From positions 1,178,001-1,242,000 of the forward strand of contig NZ_JAFMSU010000003.1 of NCBI RefSeq assembly GCF_017916365.1: a stretch of DNA of 64,000 nt. Direction: 5' to 3'. Numbering within the stretch: position 1 is the stretch's first letter; every line of letters begins with the position of its first letter. Made by a program: the position numbers and the translations under genes. The stretch is from Rufibacter roseolus. Its GTDB lineage: Bacteria; Bacteroidota; Bacteroidia; Cytophagales; Hymenobacteraceae. Of the stretch, positions 23,969 through 32,431 are shown piece by piece. Below the pieces are notes generated by a model, which made no database searches, had not been told where the DNA came from, and worked only from the letters and a program-made list of their open reading frames with translations.

Positions 23969-25070
23969 GAAACTGCTCTCGTACTTCACGCCGCAACGCA
24001 TTCTCATTCCAGTGGTGATTGGGTTGGGCGTGATAGGATACATGTTCTACCGGGACAGTGCCCAGATGGACTTCTCGCCGCTCTACAACGCCAAGCCGTT
24101 CTGGATCTTCATGACCTTTGCGGTGCTGGTGGTGCGTGACTTCGGGTACATTTACCGCATCAGGTACGTGACGGAGAAATTCCTGAGCTGGCGCAAAAGC
24201 GTGGACGTGATCATGCTCTGGGAGTTCGCGTCTTGCGTGATGCCCTCGGTGGTGGGCGGGTCTACGGTAGCGGCCTTTATGCTGAACAAAGAAGGCCTGA
24301 GTTTGGGCAAGTCCCTGGCGTACGTGATGGTGACCGCCATGATGGACAACCTGTACTTCATCATCGCCGTGCCCCTCGTTTTCCTGATTACCGCCGGCAA
24401 TATCTTCCCCGAGGTCTCGGCGATGGAGTTCTCGGTGACACAGAGCCTGGAGATCGCTTTTGCGGTCAGTTACATCCTCATTGCTTTCTACGCCTTTCTG
24501 ATGGCGTACGGCCTCCTTATTAACCCCACGGCCGTGAAACGCCTCTTCCTGCGGGCTACTTCTTTCAAGCTGACGCGCCGCTGGAGACCTGCCGCCTATA
24601 AGAACGGAAACGAACTGGTGTGGGCTTCGCAGCAACTCAAAGGCAGTACCTTCGGGTACTGGGCCAACGCCGCCCTGAGCACCGCCTTTGTCTGGACCGC
24701 CCGCTATTTTGTGATCAACTGCCTTATTGCCGCCTTCACCGATATCAGTTTCCATGACCACGTGCTCATTTTCTCGCGCAACATGGTTTACAAGATTGTG
24801 CTGCTGGTGGCCGTGACGCCGGGCGGGGCCGGTATTGCCGAGGTGGCTTTCCCCACGTTCTTCGGGCAGTTCCTGGGCCGCTTCACTACGGTGATCATTT
24901 TGCTGTATCGCGTAGTGACCTATTACCTGTACCTGATCCTGGGCTCTTTCTTCCTGCCCCGCTGGGTTCTCCGTGTTTTCGGTGAACATCCTGAGGACGA
25001 AGAAGAAAACGAACTGCGTTTAAGGCCTGTTTCTGAGGAACCAGACGTAAAACGAAAATATAGAGGTTAG
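23952..25070 (+). CDS. Flippase-like / lysylphosphatidylglycerol synthase TM-region family membrane protein
   Basis: 372 aa with about eight membrane segments. It matches the UPF0104/LPG_synthase_TM family: FASCVMPSVVGGSTVAAFMLNKEGLSLGKSLA and the later VAVTPGGAGIAEVAFPTFFG are the two family signatures. Members include the flippase half of MprF and stand-alone proteins thought to move lipids across the inner membrane; the lipid here is unknown. The catalytic MprF domain is absent. The start ATG lies inside the end of scpA. The last 18 codons (LRLRPVSEEPDVKRK) coincide with a copy of the dispersed palindrome, so the C-terminal tail seems to be element-derived. Confidence 0.9.
   Translation: MDLNRKKLLSYFTPQRILIPVVIGLGVIGYMFYRDSAQMDFSPLYNAKPFWIFMTFAVLVVRDFGYIYRIRYVTEKFLSWRKSVDVIMLWEFASCVMPSVVGGSTVAAFMLNKEGLSLGKSLAYVMVTAMMDNLYFIIAVPLVFLITAGNIFPEVSAMEFSVTQSLEIAFAVSYILIAFYAFLMAYGLLINPTAVKRLFLRATSFKLTRRWRPAAYKNGNELVWASQQLKGSTFGYWANAALSTAFVWTARYFVINCLIAAFTDISFHDHVLIFSRNMVYKIVLLVAVTPGGAGIAEVAFPTFFGQFLGRFTTVIILLYRVVTYYLYLILGSFFLPRWVLRVFGEHPEDEEENELRLRPVSEEPDVKRKYRG
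25017..25054. repeat. Dispersed palindrome, copy 11, inside a coding sequence
   Basis: CGTTTAAGGCCTGTTTCTG then AGGAACCAGACGTAAAACG lies wholly within the last codons of the flippase-like gene; the stop codon follows 14 bp later. Confidence 0.6.
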
Positions 25071-25091
25071 ACCTCGGATTAAACAAAATAG

Positions 25092-25126
25092 AAAAGCCCC
25101 GGATCATTGATAATCCGGGGCTTTTC
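25092..25126. terminator. Bidirectional terminator
   Basis: AAAAGCCCCGGAT / ATCCGGGGCTTTT with an 8-nt loop, between the convergent flippase-like gene (+) and the DUF1684-TonB gene (-). Confidence 0.92.
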
Positions 25127-25156
25127 AGTTAAAAGGACTTTATATTCTGCCTTTTC

Positions 25157-26116
25157 TTACCTCTGGGTAATACGAAAAGGTATTGTGTATTTGACCGTCA
25201 CAGCTTCGTCATTATGCCTGCCTGGCTTCCATTTTGGCATCTTACTCACAACCCGTGACGCTTCTGCGAAAAGATCAGGGTGAAGGGATTTCACACTTTC
25301 TATGTTTCCAATGGAACCATCTTCATTTATAATCACCGCAATAACTTCTGTTCCCGTTAACCCCGCTCTTCGAACAGAATTGGGAACCCTGAACTCCTGC
25401 GATATAAAAGCAAACATGGCTTTGTCCCCTCCCGGGAACTCCGGTATTACTTCCACAGGAACTTCATTCACTCCTTTTTCCTTGTTTCTCTCTTTCTCAT
25501 AGTTCTTCACCCCCGCCTCAATCCTTACCGGCAGCTTATTCTCCTTAGGTGGAATGGGACAGGAGTAGCCATCGCCGTAGGCGCAGTACGGGTTATAGGC
25601 TTTGTTGAAGTCCAGCCAGACGCTATCTGCGCCCATGGGAATGGTGAAGTCAAGGTAGCGGCCGGTGGCATAGGTCTCCTGGCCGGTGGTGGCATCGGTG
25701 AAGGGGATGAACAGGTAGGCCATGTACTTGGGCTGCTTCTTGAGCTCTTGGTTCTGGTACACGCTCAGTTTGAGAGGCTGGCCCTGTAGTTTGAAATGCA
25801 ACTCGCCGTACTTCATGTATTCCGGGGTGCGGGTGCCGGTGGTGGGCATGATGAAGACTGTTTCCTGCGTGTTTCTGACAAACTTCGCCTTAACGCGGTA
25901 GACCTCGTTCACCGGGAAGTACTCCAAGCCTTTGAAAATGGTCTTTGCCTCGGCTTTCAGGGGAGAGTGCTCATCAAACTTGAACACGCTGTCTTCATGA
26001 GCGCGGTGCCGGGCTATTTCTGCTCTGTAATCGGTGACCGGGACTTGTTGTGCTATGCTAAGCAGGGGAAGTAAGAGAAAAGCCAGCAAAGAGGTGGCAA
26101 ATATTTTTGGCAACAT
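25157..26116 (-). CDS. DUF1684 domain fused to a TonB C-terminal domain
   Basis: 319 aa from the ATG at 26116 (a GTG three codons upstream is possible). Signal peptide to about residue 22 (LLSIAQQ). Residues about 25-210 match DUF1684: KLSVYQNQELKKQPKYMAYLFIPFTDATTG, YATGRYLDF, and the diagnostic NPYCAYGDGYSCPIPPKENKLPVRIEAG. Residues about 225-319 are a TonB_C domain: PEFPGGDKAMFAFISQEF, GTEVIAVIINEDGSIGNIESVKS, and MPKWKPGRHNDEAVTVKYTIPFRI. There is no N-terminal membrane anchor, so it is probably periplasmic rather than a classic ExbBD-coupled TonB. The combination is unusual. It lies 33 bp downstream of the next TonB_C gene on the same strand, so the two form an operon. Confidence 0.9.
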   Translation of the reverse strand: MLPKIFATSLLAFLLLPLLSIAQQVPVTDYRAEIARHRAHEDSVFKFDEHSPLKAEAKTIFKGLEYFPVNEVYRVKAKFVRNTQETVFIMPTTGTRTPEYMKYGELHFKLQGQPLKLSVYQNQELKKQPKYMAYLFIPFTDATTGQETYATGRYLDFTIPMGADSVWLDFNKAYNPYCAYGDGYSCPIPPKENKLPVRIEAGVKNYEKERNKEKGVNEVPVEVIPEFPGGDKAMFAFISQEFRVPNSVRRAGLTGTEVIAVIINEDGSIGNIESVKSLHPDLFAEASRVVSKMPKWKPGRHNDEAVTVKYTIPFRITQR

Positions 26117-26149
26117 ATAAAACACTTTCTTATTGATAGGCCAATCGGC

Positions 26150-27277
26150 TTACCCGTTTCCGAACATAATTTTGTAAGGAACGGTCATAGTATAAGGCAC
26201 TGGTTTTCCGTTACTAATGGCAGGTTTCCACCTGGGCATCAATTTAAGGACCCTTAGCGCTTCTGCATCAAGCCCCTTAGACAGTGATTTCACCACTTTG
26301 AAATCAGACAGGGTTCCATCCACACCCACCACAAATGAAACCAGCACGGTCCCAGATACTCTGCTTCTTGCATCAACAGGGGATATTCTAAAGTTATTAC
26401 CCAAAAACCGCATAAAAGCCTCCTGGCCGCCCGGAAACTCGGGCTCCTTTTCAACCTTCGCGTTTGCCGCCAGGTTGAGGGAATCTAAGGGTAACAGATG
26501 CTCTTTCCTTAAGATGTACTGCAGGGCCCGTTCTTTACTCCCGAATACCGCCGGATCAAAACGCAACTGCTCCATATCGTCCAGGGATATCAGGAAAGGC
26601 CAGAGTTCGTCTTCCTGATGCAGTTTGGTTTCCACCGCTCTCCCGCTTTGCAGGTCATACAACTTCCTTTTCTTAACGATGCCGTTTTCATACTCTTTCA
26701 CCAGTACTTTCTTCCCGTCGGGCTTCAGGAACTGCCACTGACCGGTTTTTACCCCGTCCTTCCACTGCCCTTCCAACAGCAAGTCATAGAAGGTTAATCC
26801 CACCCTGATTCTGCTGGTGGTTTCCCAGGTACCCGTACCGTCTTTGACCATTTGCTGCCCCAGGAAGTTGTAGGACTCCAGAACCTTGTAGTCCTGGTTT
26901 GGCAGAAACTCCACGGTCTGCATCGGCTTGCCGTCTGGGTAATAGAACCGCCATTGCCCCACAGGCTGGTTCTCTTTGAAAAAGCCTTCCCGGTCTAACT
27001 TCTTGTTTGGGTGCAGAAGCTGGAATATCCCTTCTTTCCCGGCCTCACCGTAGGTAAACTGCTGAAATGCCTGCCCGTTGGCAAAATAGTCAGTGACTTT
27101 CCCTTTGAACTTGAAGGAGACAGTGTCTAAAGACGCTACCCGTATGAAAGCGGACTTCTGCTTGGTAGTGACAATTTTGTTAAGGTCATAGTAGATGGTC
27201 ACCGGTACCACCTGCGCACCGGCATGCTGGAGCAGGAAAACCAACAGACACAAAGAAAGGAGAATACGAAATCGCAT
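26150..27277 (-). CDS. MORN-like repeat protein with a TonB C-terminal domain
   Basis: 375 aa with a signal peptide (LLQHAGAQ). Residues about 60-235 contain toxin-antitoxin/MORN-like repeats of the form G-x-W-x-F-Y-x-x-x-G-K (GFFKENQPVGQWRFYYPDGK, GQWKDGVKTGQWQFLKPDGK). Residues about 280-375 are a TonB_C domain (PEFPGGQEAFMRFLGNNF, GTVLVSFVVGVDGTLSDFKVVKS, LMPRWKPAISNGKPV). No membrane anchor besides the signal peptide. Paralogous in its C-terminal third to the gene just downstream. Known in Bacteroidota: many such TonB_C proteins of unknown role, perhaps periplasmic partners of TonB receptors or peptidase sensors. Confidence 0.88.
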   Translation of the reverse strand: MRFRILLSLCLLVFLLQHAGAQVVPVTIYYDLNKIVTTKQKSAFIRVASLDTVSFKFKGKVTDYFANGQAFQQFTYGEAGKEGIFQLLHPNKKLDREGFFKENQPVGQWRFYYPDGKPMQTVEFLPNQDYKVLESYNFLGQQMVKDGTGTWETTSRIRVGLTFYDLLLEGQWKDGVKTGQWQFLKPDGKKVLVKEYENGIVKKRKLYDLQSGRAVETKLHQEDELWPFLISLDDMEQLRFDPAVFGSKERALQYILRKEHLLPLDSLNLAANAKVEKEPEFPGGQEAFMRFLGNNFRISPVDARSRVSGTVLVSFVVGVDGTLSDFKVVKSLSKGLDAEALRVLKLMPRWKPAISNGKPVPYTMTVPYKIMFGNG

Positions 27278-27722
27278 GGCGGTGAAGCAGGATAGTTAAC
27301 GGATAAATGATTTGATCTGATTTTTGATATACTTTTTGTAAAAGAGGCTTTAAACTACTGCCTAAAATAAAGCAAATCTCTTGCACCGTGTTCAAGCGGA
27401 GAAATGAAACGCAGTAAATCCATTTTAAGGCCGATTTTATGAAAGTAGGCTGAAAACGGAATTGTTCTTTTTTTTGGAAAAGATAAGGCTGTTCCTTCAG
27501 AAAAGAGGAGGTGTTACGGAGAATTTTTTTTCACCTAAACATTTCAGAAAAGTGGTGGTTACAAGAATAGATTTCCGAGGAAGTCTCCTGTTTTATCAAG
27601 TGTAATTGACGAAATACAGATTTTTACGTATCAATTACTGCCCATCGTACTTTTTCGCCTCTCAGAAAAAGCGCCCGTTCAGCTCCTTTGGTATTTGCAA
27701 ACTCCAACATAAGAATGGAACA
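27278..27722. other. Divergent intergenic region with palindromes
   Basis: 445 bp between the MORN/TonB_C gene (-) and the DUF4199-like gene (+). It holds one clear dispersed palindrome (27421-27459) and two decayed ones (near 27486-27513 and 27650-27682). The reading frame of the right-hand gene is open leftward to 27606 but this part is not coding-like. No RNA gene was recognised. Confidence 0.5.
27421..27459. repeat. Dispersed intergenic palindrome, copy 12
   Basis: CATTTTAAGGCCGATTTTATG then AAAGTAGGCTGAAAACGG, between two divergent genes and hence not a terminator. Confidence 0.66.
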
Positions 27723-28199
27723 ATGGCAACAAATTCAGCCCAACGCATAGGCTTTTATTATGGCACCATGTCCGCCGTTGCGATGATCGTCTATTACTTG
27801 TTTATTAACTTCGTTGGCTTACAAAACAGCGAAATCATTCGTTTTGCCAGCAATATCTTCATCCTGATAGCCGTCATCATGGCTATTAACACCTTCAGGA
27901 GAAACTATGACGCCCTGCACAGACATCCGCCTTACCTCTCTGGGTTGTCCATTGGGTTTCTGGTAGGCCTGGTAGGCGCCGCGCTCTACGCAGCCTTTAT
28001 TCTTTTCCATGCGATCTTCCTCAATCCTGGGTATGCCGGCGTACTCCATAACCAGGACTATTTTGGCTTCCGGTTGCCGCTGTTGATGGTGCTGGGCTCC
28101 GTGGTGATTCTAGGTACTGCCGTGGGTGCCATGACAAGCTACATCCTTATGATGGCTTTTGACCATTCCGGCGGCCAACCTGAAAAAGCAGAATACTAG
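27723..28199 (+). CDS. DUF4199-like four-helix membrane protein
   Basis: 158 aa from the ATG at 27723; a longer frame from 27606 is rejected because the added residues are not coding-like. Four hydrophobic helices (about 12-30, 38-55, 73-95, 120-145) with the conserved-looking NTFRRNYDALHRHPPYLSGLSIGFLVGLVGAALYAAF. This arrangement matches small DUF4199 proteins of Bacteroidota, often found near glycosyltransferases, which is not the case here. Function unknown. Inner membrane. Confidence 0.75.
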   Translation: MATNSAQRIGFYYGTMSAVAMIVYYLFINFVGLQNSEIIRFASNIFILIAVIMAINTFRRNYDALHRHPPYLSGLSIGFLVGLVGAALYAAFILFHAIFLNPGYAGVLHNQDYFGFRLPLLMVLGSVVILGTAVGAMTSYILMMAFDHSGGQPEKAEY

Positions 28200-28240
28200 T
28201 TCTTGGGGTATAAGGTAAGCGCTAAGAGTACAACTGGGGA

Positions 28241-28276
28241 TTACAGCTTGTTTTCACCAAAACGGGGCAAAAACAG
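28241..28276. repeat. Dispersed intergenic palindrome, copy 13
   Basis: TTACAGCTTGTTTTCACC then AAAACGGGGCAAAAACAG, just before the terminator shared with ndk. Confidence 0.55.
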
Positions 28277-28287
28277 AAGCCCACAAA

Positions 28288-28316
28288 AAAACGCCTGGCT
28301 TGCGGCCAGGCGTTTT
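28288..28316. terminator. Bidirectional terminator
   Basis: AAAACGCCTGGC / GCCAGGCGTTTT with a 5-nt loop, between the convergent DUF4199-like gene and ndk. Confidence 0.9.
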
Positions 28317-28339
28317 CATTATCTTTTCTCTAAAAGAGC

Positions 28340-28759
28340 TTAGAAACGCTCGTCAGCTGTGAAGAAGAAATCGCCTTCAATCTGGGCGTTCTCGTCAGAG
28401 TCAGAACCGTGCACGGCGTTGGCTTCTACAGACTTGGCGTAGATCTTCCGGATGGTTCCTTCCTCAGCCTGGGCTGGGTTGGTGGCGCCAATAAGGGTAC
28501 GGAAATCAAGCACGGCGTTGTCTTTCTCCAGAATCATGGCCACGATTGGTCCAGAGCTCATGTATTTCACCAGGTCGCCGTAGAAAGGACGCTCCTTGTG
28601 CACCTCGTAGAACTGACCGGCACGCTCCTCGGTAAGACGGGTCTTTTTCAGGGCCACTACTCTAAAGCCAGCCTCTTCCATCATTTTGGTGATACCGCCA
28701 ATGTGGTTATCCTTCACGGCATCTGGTTTAATCATGGTGAACGTTACGTTTCCAGCCAT
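28340..28759 (-). CDS. ndk: Nucleoside-diphosphate kinase
   Basis: 139 aa, the usual length. It transfers the gamma-phosphate of ATP to NDPs through a phosphohistidine. The phospho-acceptor is His117 in NAVHGSDS, part of the family signature N-x-x-H-G-S-D; MIKPDAV (residues 9-15) and Lys11 are in place, as are [11 protein letters not shown] and GPIVAMILE. Cytoplasmic. Monocistronic; convergent with the upstream membrane protein gene over a shared terminator; divergent from nrnA. Confidence 0.98.
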   Translation of the reverse strand: MAGNVTFTMIKPDAVKDNHIGGITKMMEEAGFRVVALKKTRLTEERAGQFYEVHKERPFYGDLVKYMSSGPIVAMILEKDNAVLDFRTLIGATNPAQAEEGTIRKIYAKSVEANAVHGSDSDENAQIEGDFFFTADERF

Positions 28760-28876
28760 TTTTCTTCTTTCGTTATCGGTTTAAATAGAATTTGCCCGGC
28801 AAAATTAATACTCTTTGGGCCAAAACCCATTCTGTACGGCAAAAATACTGGGGCGTTGGCCAGTTGATTGATTTTA

Positions 28877-28908
28877 TTTGGTTTGTACTTTAATTCTTTA
28901 GAATTTTG
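28877..28908 (+). promoter_or_regulatory. Probable promoter of nrnA
   Basis: TTTG at 28877-28880, 20-nt spacer, then GAATTTTG at 28901-28908 (first position of the -7 box deviates). The start codon follows 45 nt later. Confidence 0.45.
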
Positions 28909-28952
28909 CAGCTTGTATCCGCTATTTTTTCACAGCGGACTGTGAGTATACA

Positions 28953-29963
28953 ATGCAGCAAATCAACGCGCTAAAGGAGCTTTTAGAGTCTCCTAAGAAG
29001 ATCATGATCACCACGCACCATAAACCGGATGCGGATGCTTTGGGGTCTTCACTAGGATTGGCCGGCTACCTTAAGAAAAAAGGGCACCAGGTACAGGTGA
29101 TCACCCCGTCTGACTACCCCTCTTTCCTTAACTGGATGAGCGGCAACGAAGACGTTTTGGTGTACAGCCCTAAAACCGATGCCCAGGCCCAGGCCATCAT
29201 CAAAGACGCTGAAGCCATCTTCTGTCTGGATTTCAGTGCCCTCAGCCGCATCAACGAGCTGGGCGCCTACATTCAGCAGGCCACGGGCACCAAGGTGCTC
29301 ATTGACCACCACCTCCAGCCCGAAGACTTCGCTGACATCATGTTCTCTGACACCAACGCCGCCGCCACCGCGGAGATCGTGTACGAGGTGATCAGGGAAA
29401 TGGGCGATGAGTCGCTCGTGGATGTAGCCATTGGCGAATGCCTCTACGCCGGTATCATGACCGATACGGGCTCTTTCCGGCACTCCAGCACCACCCGCAA
29501 CGTGCACATGATCATTGCAGACCTGCTCCACAACGGCATTGACATCTGCAAGGTGCACCGCAACATCTATGACAGCTACTCAGAGACCCGGCTGCGGTTC
29601 CTGGGCTATGTGCTCAAAGACAAGCTCACGGTGGTACGGGAATTCAACACCGCCTTTATTGCGGTGACTGCTGAGGAACTGAAGGCCTATAACTCCCAGA
29701 CCGGCGACACCGAAGGACTGGTGAATTTTGCCCTCTCTATTGAAGGCGTACGCTTTGCCGCCCTGTTCATTGAACGCCAGGAGGCCGTGAAAATCTCCTT
29801 CCGCTCTGTGGGAGACATCTCGGTGAATGAGTTTGCGCGGGCGCACTTCAACGGCGGCGGGCACAAGAACGCCGCAGGCGGGATCTCCCCTCTCCCCCTG
29901 AACGAAACCGTAGAGAAATTTGTGAGTCTATTACCGCAGTACGCGGAACAACTGGTAAACTAA
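28953..29963 (+). CDS. nrnA: Bifunctional oligoribonuclease / PAP phosphatase (DHH family)
   Basis: 336 aa. NrnA-type DHH/DHHA1 phosphoesterase that degrades short RNA oligomers (nanoRNA, pGpG) and 3'-phosphoadenosine 5'-phosphate. Metal ligands: THHKPDADALGSS (residues 21-33), Asp93 in CLDFS, DHH at 118-120, and Asp near 173 in MTDTGSFRHSS. The DHHA1 motif GGGHKNAAGG is at about 306-315. Cytoplasmic. It is followed at 33 bp by an FKBP lipoprotein gene on the same strand; the three genes to 31534 share one terminator. Confidence 0.95.
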   Translation: MQQINALKELLESPKKIMITTHHKPDADALGSSLGLAGYLKKKGHQVQVITPSDYPSFLNWMSGNEDVLVYSPKTDAQAQAIIKDAEAIFCLDFSALSRINELGAYIQQATGTKVLIDHHLQPEDFADIMFSDTNAAATAEIVYEVIREMGDESLVDVAIGECLYAGIMTDTGSFRHSSTTRNVHMIIADLLHNGIDICKVHRNIYDSYSETRLRFLGYVLKDKLTVVREFNTAFIAVTAEELKAYNSQTGDTEGLVNFALSIEGVRFAALFIERQEAVKISFRSVGDISVNEFARAHFNGGGHKNAAGGISPLPLNETVEKFVSLLPQYAEQLVN

Positions 29964-29996
29964 ACCCTTAAAAGACGCTTAATTAAACTAAAACCA

Positions 29997-31004
29997 ATGT
30001 TCAAAAAATCAATTTACCTGCTGCCTGCTCTGGCGGCGGCCTTGTTTACTTCTTCTTGCAAGAACCTGGGCGAGGATAAGTTTATGAAAACCCCTTCTGG
30101 TCTAGAGTACAAACTGTACACCCAGAAAGACGGAAAATATGAGGTAAAAGAAGCGAAAGTTGATTCCGCCGCCTACAAAGCCAAACTTGACAAAGTAATG
30201 AGCTTTGAGATGGAGTACCGCAACGCCAAAGACTCTTTGCTGTTCAGCACCAAAGACAACGCAATGCCTATCCAGATCAAAATGGTGGCGTCTCCAAACA
30301 AAGGCAGCATTGAAGAAGCGTTCCTGATGTTAGACAAAGGCGATAGCGCCGTGTTCAGAATCAACGCAGATACTCTATTCGCCAAAACTTTCAGAAGCCC
30401 GCTTCCTCCCTTCATTGAGAAAGGCAGTTTCCTTACTTTCTTCGTGAAAGCCATCAACCTGCAGACTGAGCAGGAGGCCATGGCCGACTATCCTAAGATG
30501 ATGGAGCGTCAGCAGAAAGAGATGGAAGCCCGCGCCGCCAAACAAGCTCCAATTGATGACAAACTCATCCAGGAGTACGTGAAGAAAAACAACCTACAAG
30601 TGCAGAAAACCGCTTCCGGCGTGTACTACGTGATCACCCAGCCAGGCAGCGGTCCTAACGCCACAGACGGCAAAGTAGTGAGCGTGAAATACAAAGGCAC
30701 CCTGTTGAACGGCAAAGAGTTTGACTCTTCTGACAAATCAAACGGCGGTAACCCAATTGAATTCCCGCTGGGTCAGAACCAGGTGATCAAAGGCTGGGAA
30801 GAAGGCATCAAGCAATTCAACAAAGGCAGCAAAGGCACCTTGTTGATTCCTTCTCCTCAGGGATACGGCTCTATGGCACGCGGTGCCGAGTTACCAGCTA
30901 ACTCTATCCTGCGTTTTGATGTGGAACTGGTAGACATTAAAGATGCTCCGGCAGCCCCTGCTGGTCCAGCTGGCGGTCCTGCCGGCCCAGGCGCAGGTTT
31001 ATAA
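29997..31004 (+). CDS. FKBP-type peptidyl-prolyl isomerase lipoprotein
   Basis: 335 aa with lipobox FTSSC (Cys21). N-terminal region (about 30-190) is a divergent FKBP-like domain; the C-terminal canonical FKBP domain runs from about 205 to 315: GVYYVITQPGSGPNATDGKVVSVKYKGTLLNGKEFDSS, then QVIKGWEEGIKQFNKGSKGTLLIPSPQGYGS. The last 20 residues are Pro/Ala/Gly-rich. It resembles the GldI/FKBP lipoproteins that assist folding of exported proteins in Bacteroidota; calling it gldI would be too strong. Second gene of the nrnA group, 11 bp before the next FKBP gene. Confidence 0.93.
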   Translation: MFKKSIYLLPALAAALFTSSCKNLGEDKFMKTPSGLEYKLYTQKDGKYEVKEAKVDSAAYKAKLDKVMSFEMEYRNAKDSLLFSTKDNAMPIQIKMVASPNKGSIEEAFLMLDKGDSAVFRINADTLFAKTFRSPLPPFIEKGSFLTFFVKAINLQTEQEAMADYPKMMERQQKEMEARAAKQAPIDDKLIQEYVKKNNLQVQKTASGVYYVITQPGSGPNATDGKVVSVKYKGTLLNGKEFDSSDKSNGGNPIEFPLGQNQVIKGWEEGIKQFNKGSKGTLLIPSPQGYGSMARGAELPANSILRFDVELVDIKDAPAAPAGPAGGPAGPGAGL

Positions 31005-31015
31005 TCTAACGTTAT

Positions 31016-31534
31016 ATGCAACAATTAATAAGAAGAAAAGCCTGGCAGTGGCTACTGGCGATTGGGGTACTTTTCGTCTTTAACGCCTGCAATGACAAGG
31101 ATCCTTATGATCCGTATGCAAACTTTGACCATGCGGCCCAGGCGGCATTGGAAGATGCGTTGATTCAGAAATACCTCACGGATAACAACATCACCGATTT
31201 CACCAAGACAGCCTCAGGGCTTTATTACGTGAAAAAGGATGCGGGTACCGGAGATAAACCAACTGCCGGAGCCACAGTAGAAGTGAACTACATAGGCCGT
31301 TTCTTACAGAACGGTCAGAAGTTTGACTCCTCCTATGACCGGGCGCAGACCTTCAAGTTTGTTTTGGGTCAGAAGAAAGTGATTGCGGGCTGGGATGAAG
31401 GCGTGGCCATGATGCAAAAAGGCGAGAAAGCCTTATTGCTGATTCCGTCCCGCCTGGCTTACGGTCTCTACGGGTCAGGCAGCATTCCGCCTAACACCCC
31501 GCTTATGTTTGAGATTCACCTCATCAACTTCTAA
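31016..31534 (+). CDS. FKBP-type peptidyl-prolyl isomerase lipoprotein, short form
   Basis: 172 aa with a signal peptide and lipobox FNAC (Cys26). A single FKBP domain: GLYYVKKDAGTGDKPTAGATVEVNYIGRFLQNGQKFDSSYDR, KVIAGWDEGVAMMQKGEKALLLIPSRLAYG, SIPPNTPLMFEIHLINF. The length is that of a one-domain periplasmic FKBP. Paralogous to the C-terminal domain of the preceding gene and almost certainly co-transcribed with it; a strong terminator follows at 15 bp. Confidence 0.95.
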   Translation: MQQLIRRKAWQWLLAIGVLFVFNACNDKDPYDPYANFDHAAQAALEDALIQKYLTDNNITDFTKTASGLYYVKKDAGTGDKPTAGATVEVNYIGRFLQNGQKFDSSYDRAQTFKFVLGQKKVIAGWDEGVAMMQKGEKALLLIPSRLAYGLYGSGSIPPNTPLMFEIHLINF

Positions 31535-31548
31535 TTGTTGTAAGCATT

Positions 31549-31588
31549 AAAAAAGAAGGGCCTCCTGCACAGGAGGCCCTTCTTTTTT
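31549..31588 (+). terminator. Terminator of the nrnA-FKBP-FKBP group
   Basis: AAAAAAGAAGGGCCTCCTG / CAGGAGGCCCTTCTTTTTT around a short loop, 14 bp after the FKBP stop codon. It can also serve recO from the other strand. Confidence 0.93.
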
Positions 31589-31622
31589 GCCTTGTTTTAT
31601 GAAAATAGCCGCTAAACCCGGC
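31584..31622. repeat. Dispersed intergenic palindrome, copy 14
   Basis: TTTTTTGCCTTGTTTTATG then AAAATAGCCGCTAAACCCGG. Overlaps the T tract of the preceding terminator and lies just past the recO stop codon. Confidence 0.6.
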
Positions 31623-31630
31623 TAAGCTAT

Positions 31631-32338
31631 TTACTCACTCAGCACCTCAGACAGTACCGGCAGTGACTTGATCTCGCCCAACTGATCTACGTGCAGCTGG
31701 AAGTAGCGCACCAACAGTTGCAGCAGTTCACGCCGGACTTTCCCATTGGGGAGCTTGGCATTCTCCGCATCTTTGATCACCTCGGCCAGGTAAGGCTCCA
31801 GTTGCTGCAGCTGCATGAGGCTGTTGCCCAGCGCCGAGGCACCACCCATCTCAAAGGCCACCTGCGTGATCACCTCATCAGCGGAGGGCACCCCGAAACC
31901 CAGGTAATTAGCCAACTGGATGAGGAAAGCCAAGTGGAAATTCTCGAAGCCGGTCTCCATCTGGTCAAAAAGCAGGATGGCATTGTGCAGGAACGAGAAA
32001 AGTTGCCGGTTCTCCTCCTCTTCCCGCACCGTTCTGGATACCATCTCAGACAGAAACAGCAGGATGCTGCTCTTCCGGATGTCATAAGGCACGGTCATGA
32101 ACGGATGGCTGCATTTGTACTCAGAGATGCGCGTCAAACCGCCTTTGCCCGGGTACACCACCATGTCCAGCAGCGTAAAAGGTTGAAACAAGGCAATGCG
32201 TGAGGCACTCCCCTTCTTCCGGACACTGTTCACAATGTAGCTCTGCAGGCCCAGTTCCTCGGTGTAGATGCGCACAATAATGGAAGACTCTTTGAACTTG
32301 ATGTAGTTCAGGACAATGCCCCGGGTTTTTACCAGCAT
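31631..32338 (-). CDS. recO: DNA repair protein RecO
   Basis: 235 aa. RecO loads RecA on SSB-coated DNA together with RecR in gap repair. The N-terminal OB-fold (MLVKTRGIVLNYIKFKESSIIVRIYTEELGLQSYIVNSVRKKGS, residues 1-44) is clear, followed by the helical domain (FHLAFLIQLANYLGFGVP). The zinc-finger cysteines present in some RecO proteins are missing, as is common in this phylum. Located 93 bp downstream of porZ on the same strand; I recall this recO-porZ neighbourhood in other Bacteroidota. Confidence 0.95.
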   Translation of the reverse strand: MLVKTRGIVLNYIKFKESSIIVRIYTEELGLQSYIVNSVRKKGSASRIALFQPFTLLDMVVYPGKGGLTRISEYKCSHPFMTVPYDIRKSSILLFLSEMVSRTVREEEENRQLFSFLHNAILLFDQMETGFENFHLAFLIQLANYLGFGVPSADEVITQVAFEMGGASALGNSLMQLQQLEPYLAEVIKDAENAKLPNGKVRRELLQLLVRYFQLHVDQLGEIKSLPVLSEVLSE

Positions 32339-32431
32339 AAAAGGATTCTGATTTCTGATTACCCATACGTAGGCGCGTGGGTCATGGTACTACAAGGGCG
32401 CAGCTCCGGGAGAATATGGCAGGGCTTGCCC

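Noticed and set aside
23943-24989. 348-codon minus-strand reading frame opposite the flippase-like gene
   Set aside because: It is rich in His, Gln and Arg, has no family likeness, and lies antisense to a clear membrane-protein gene.
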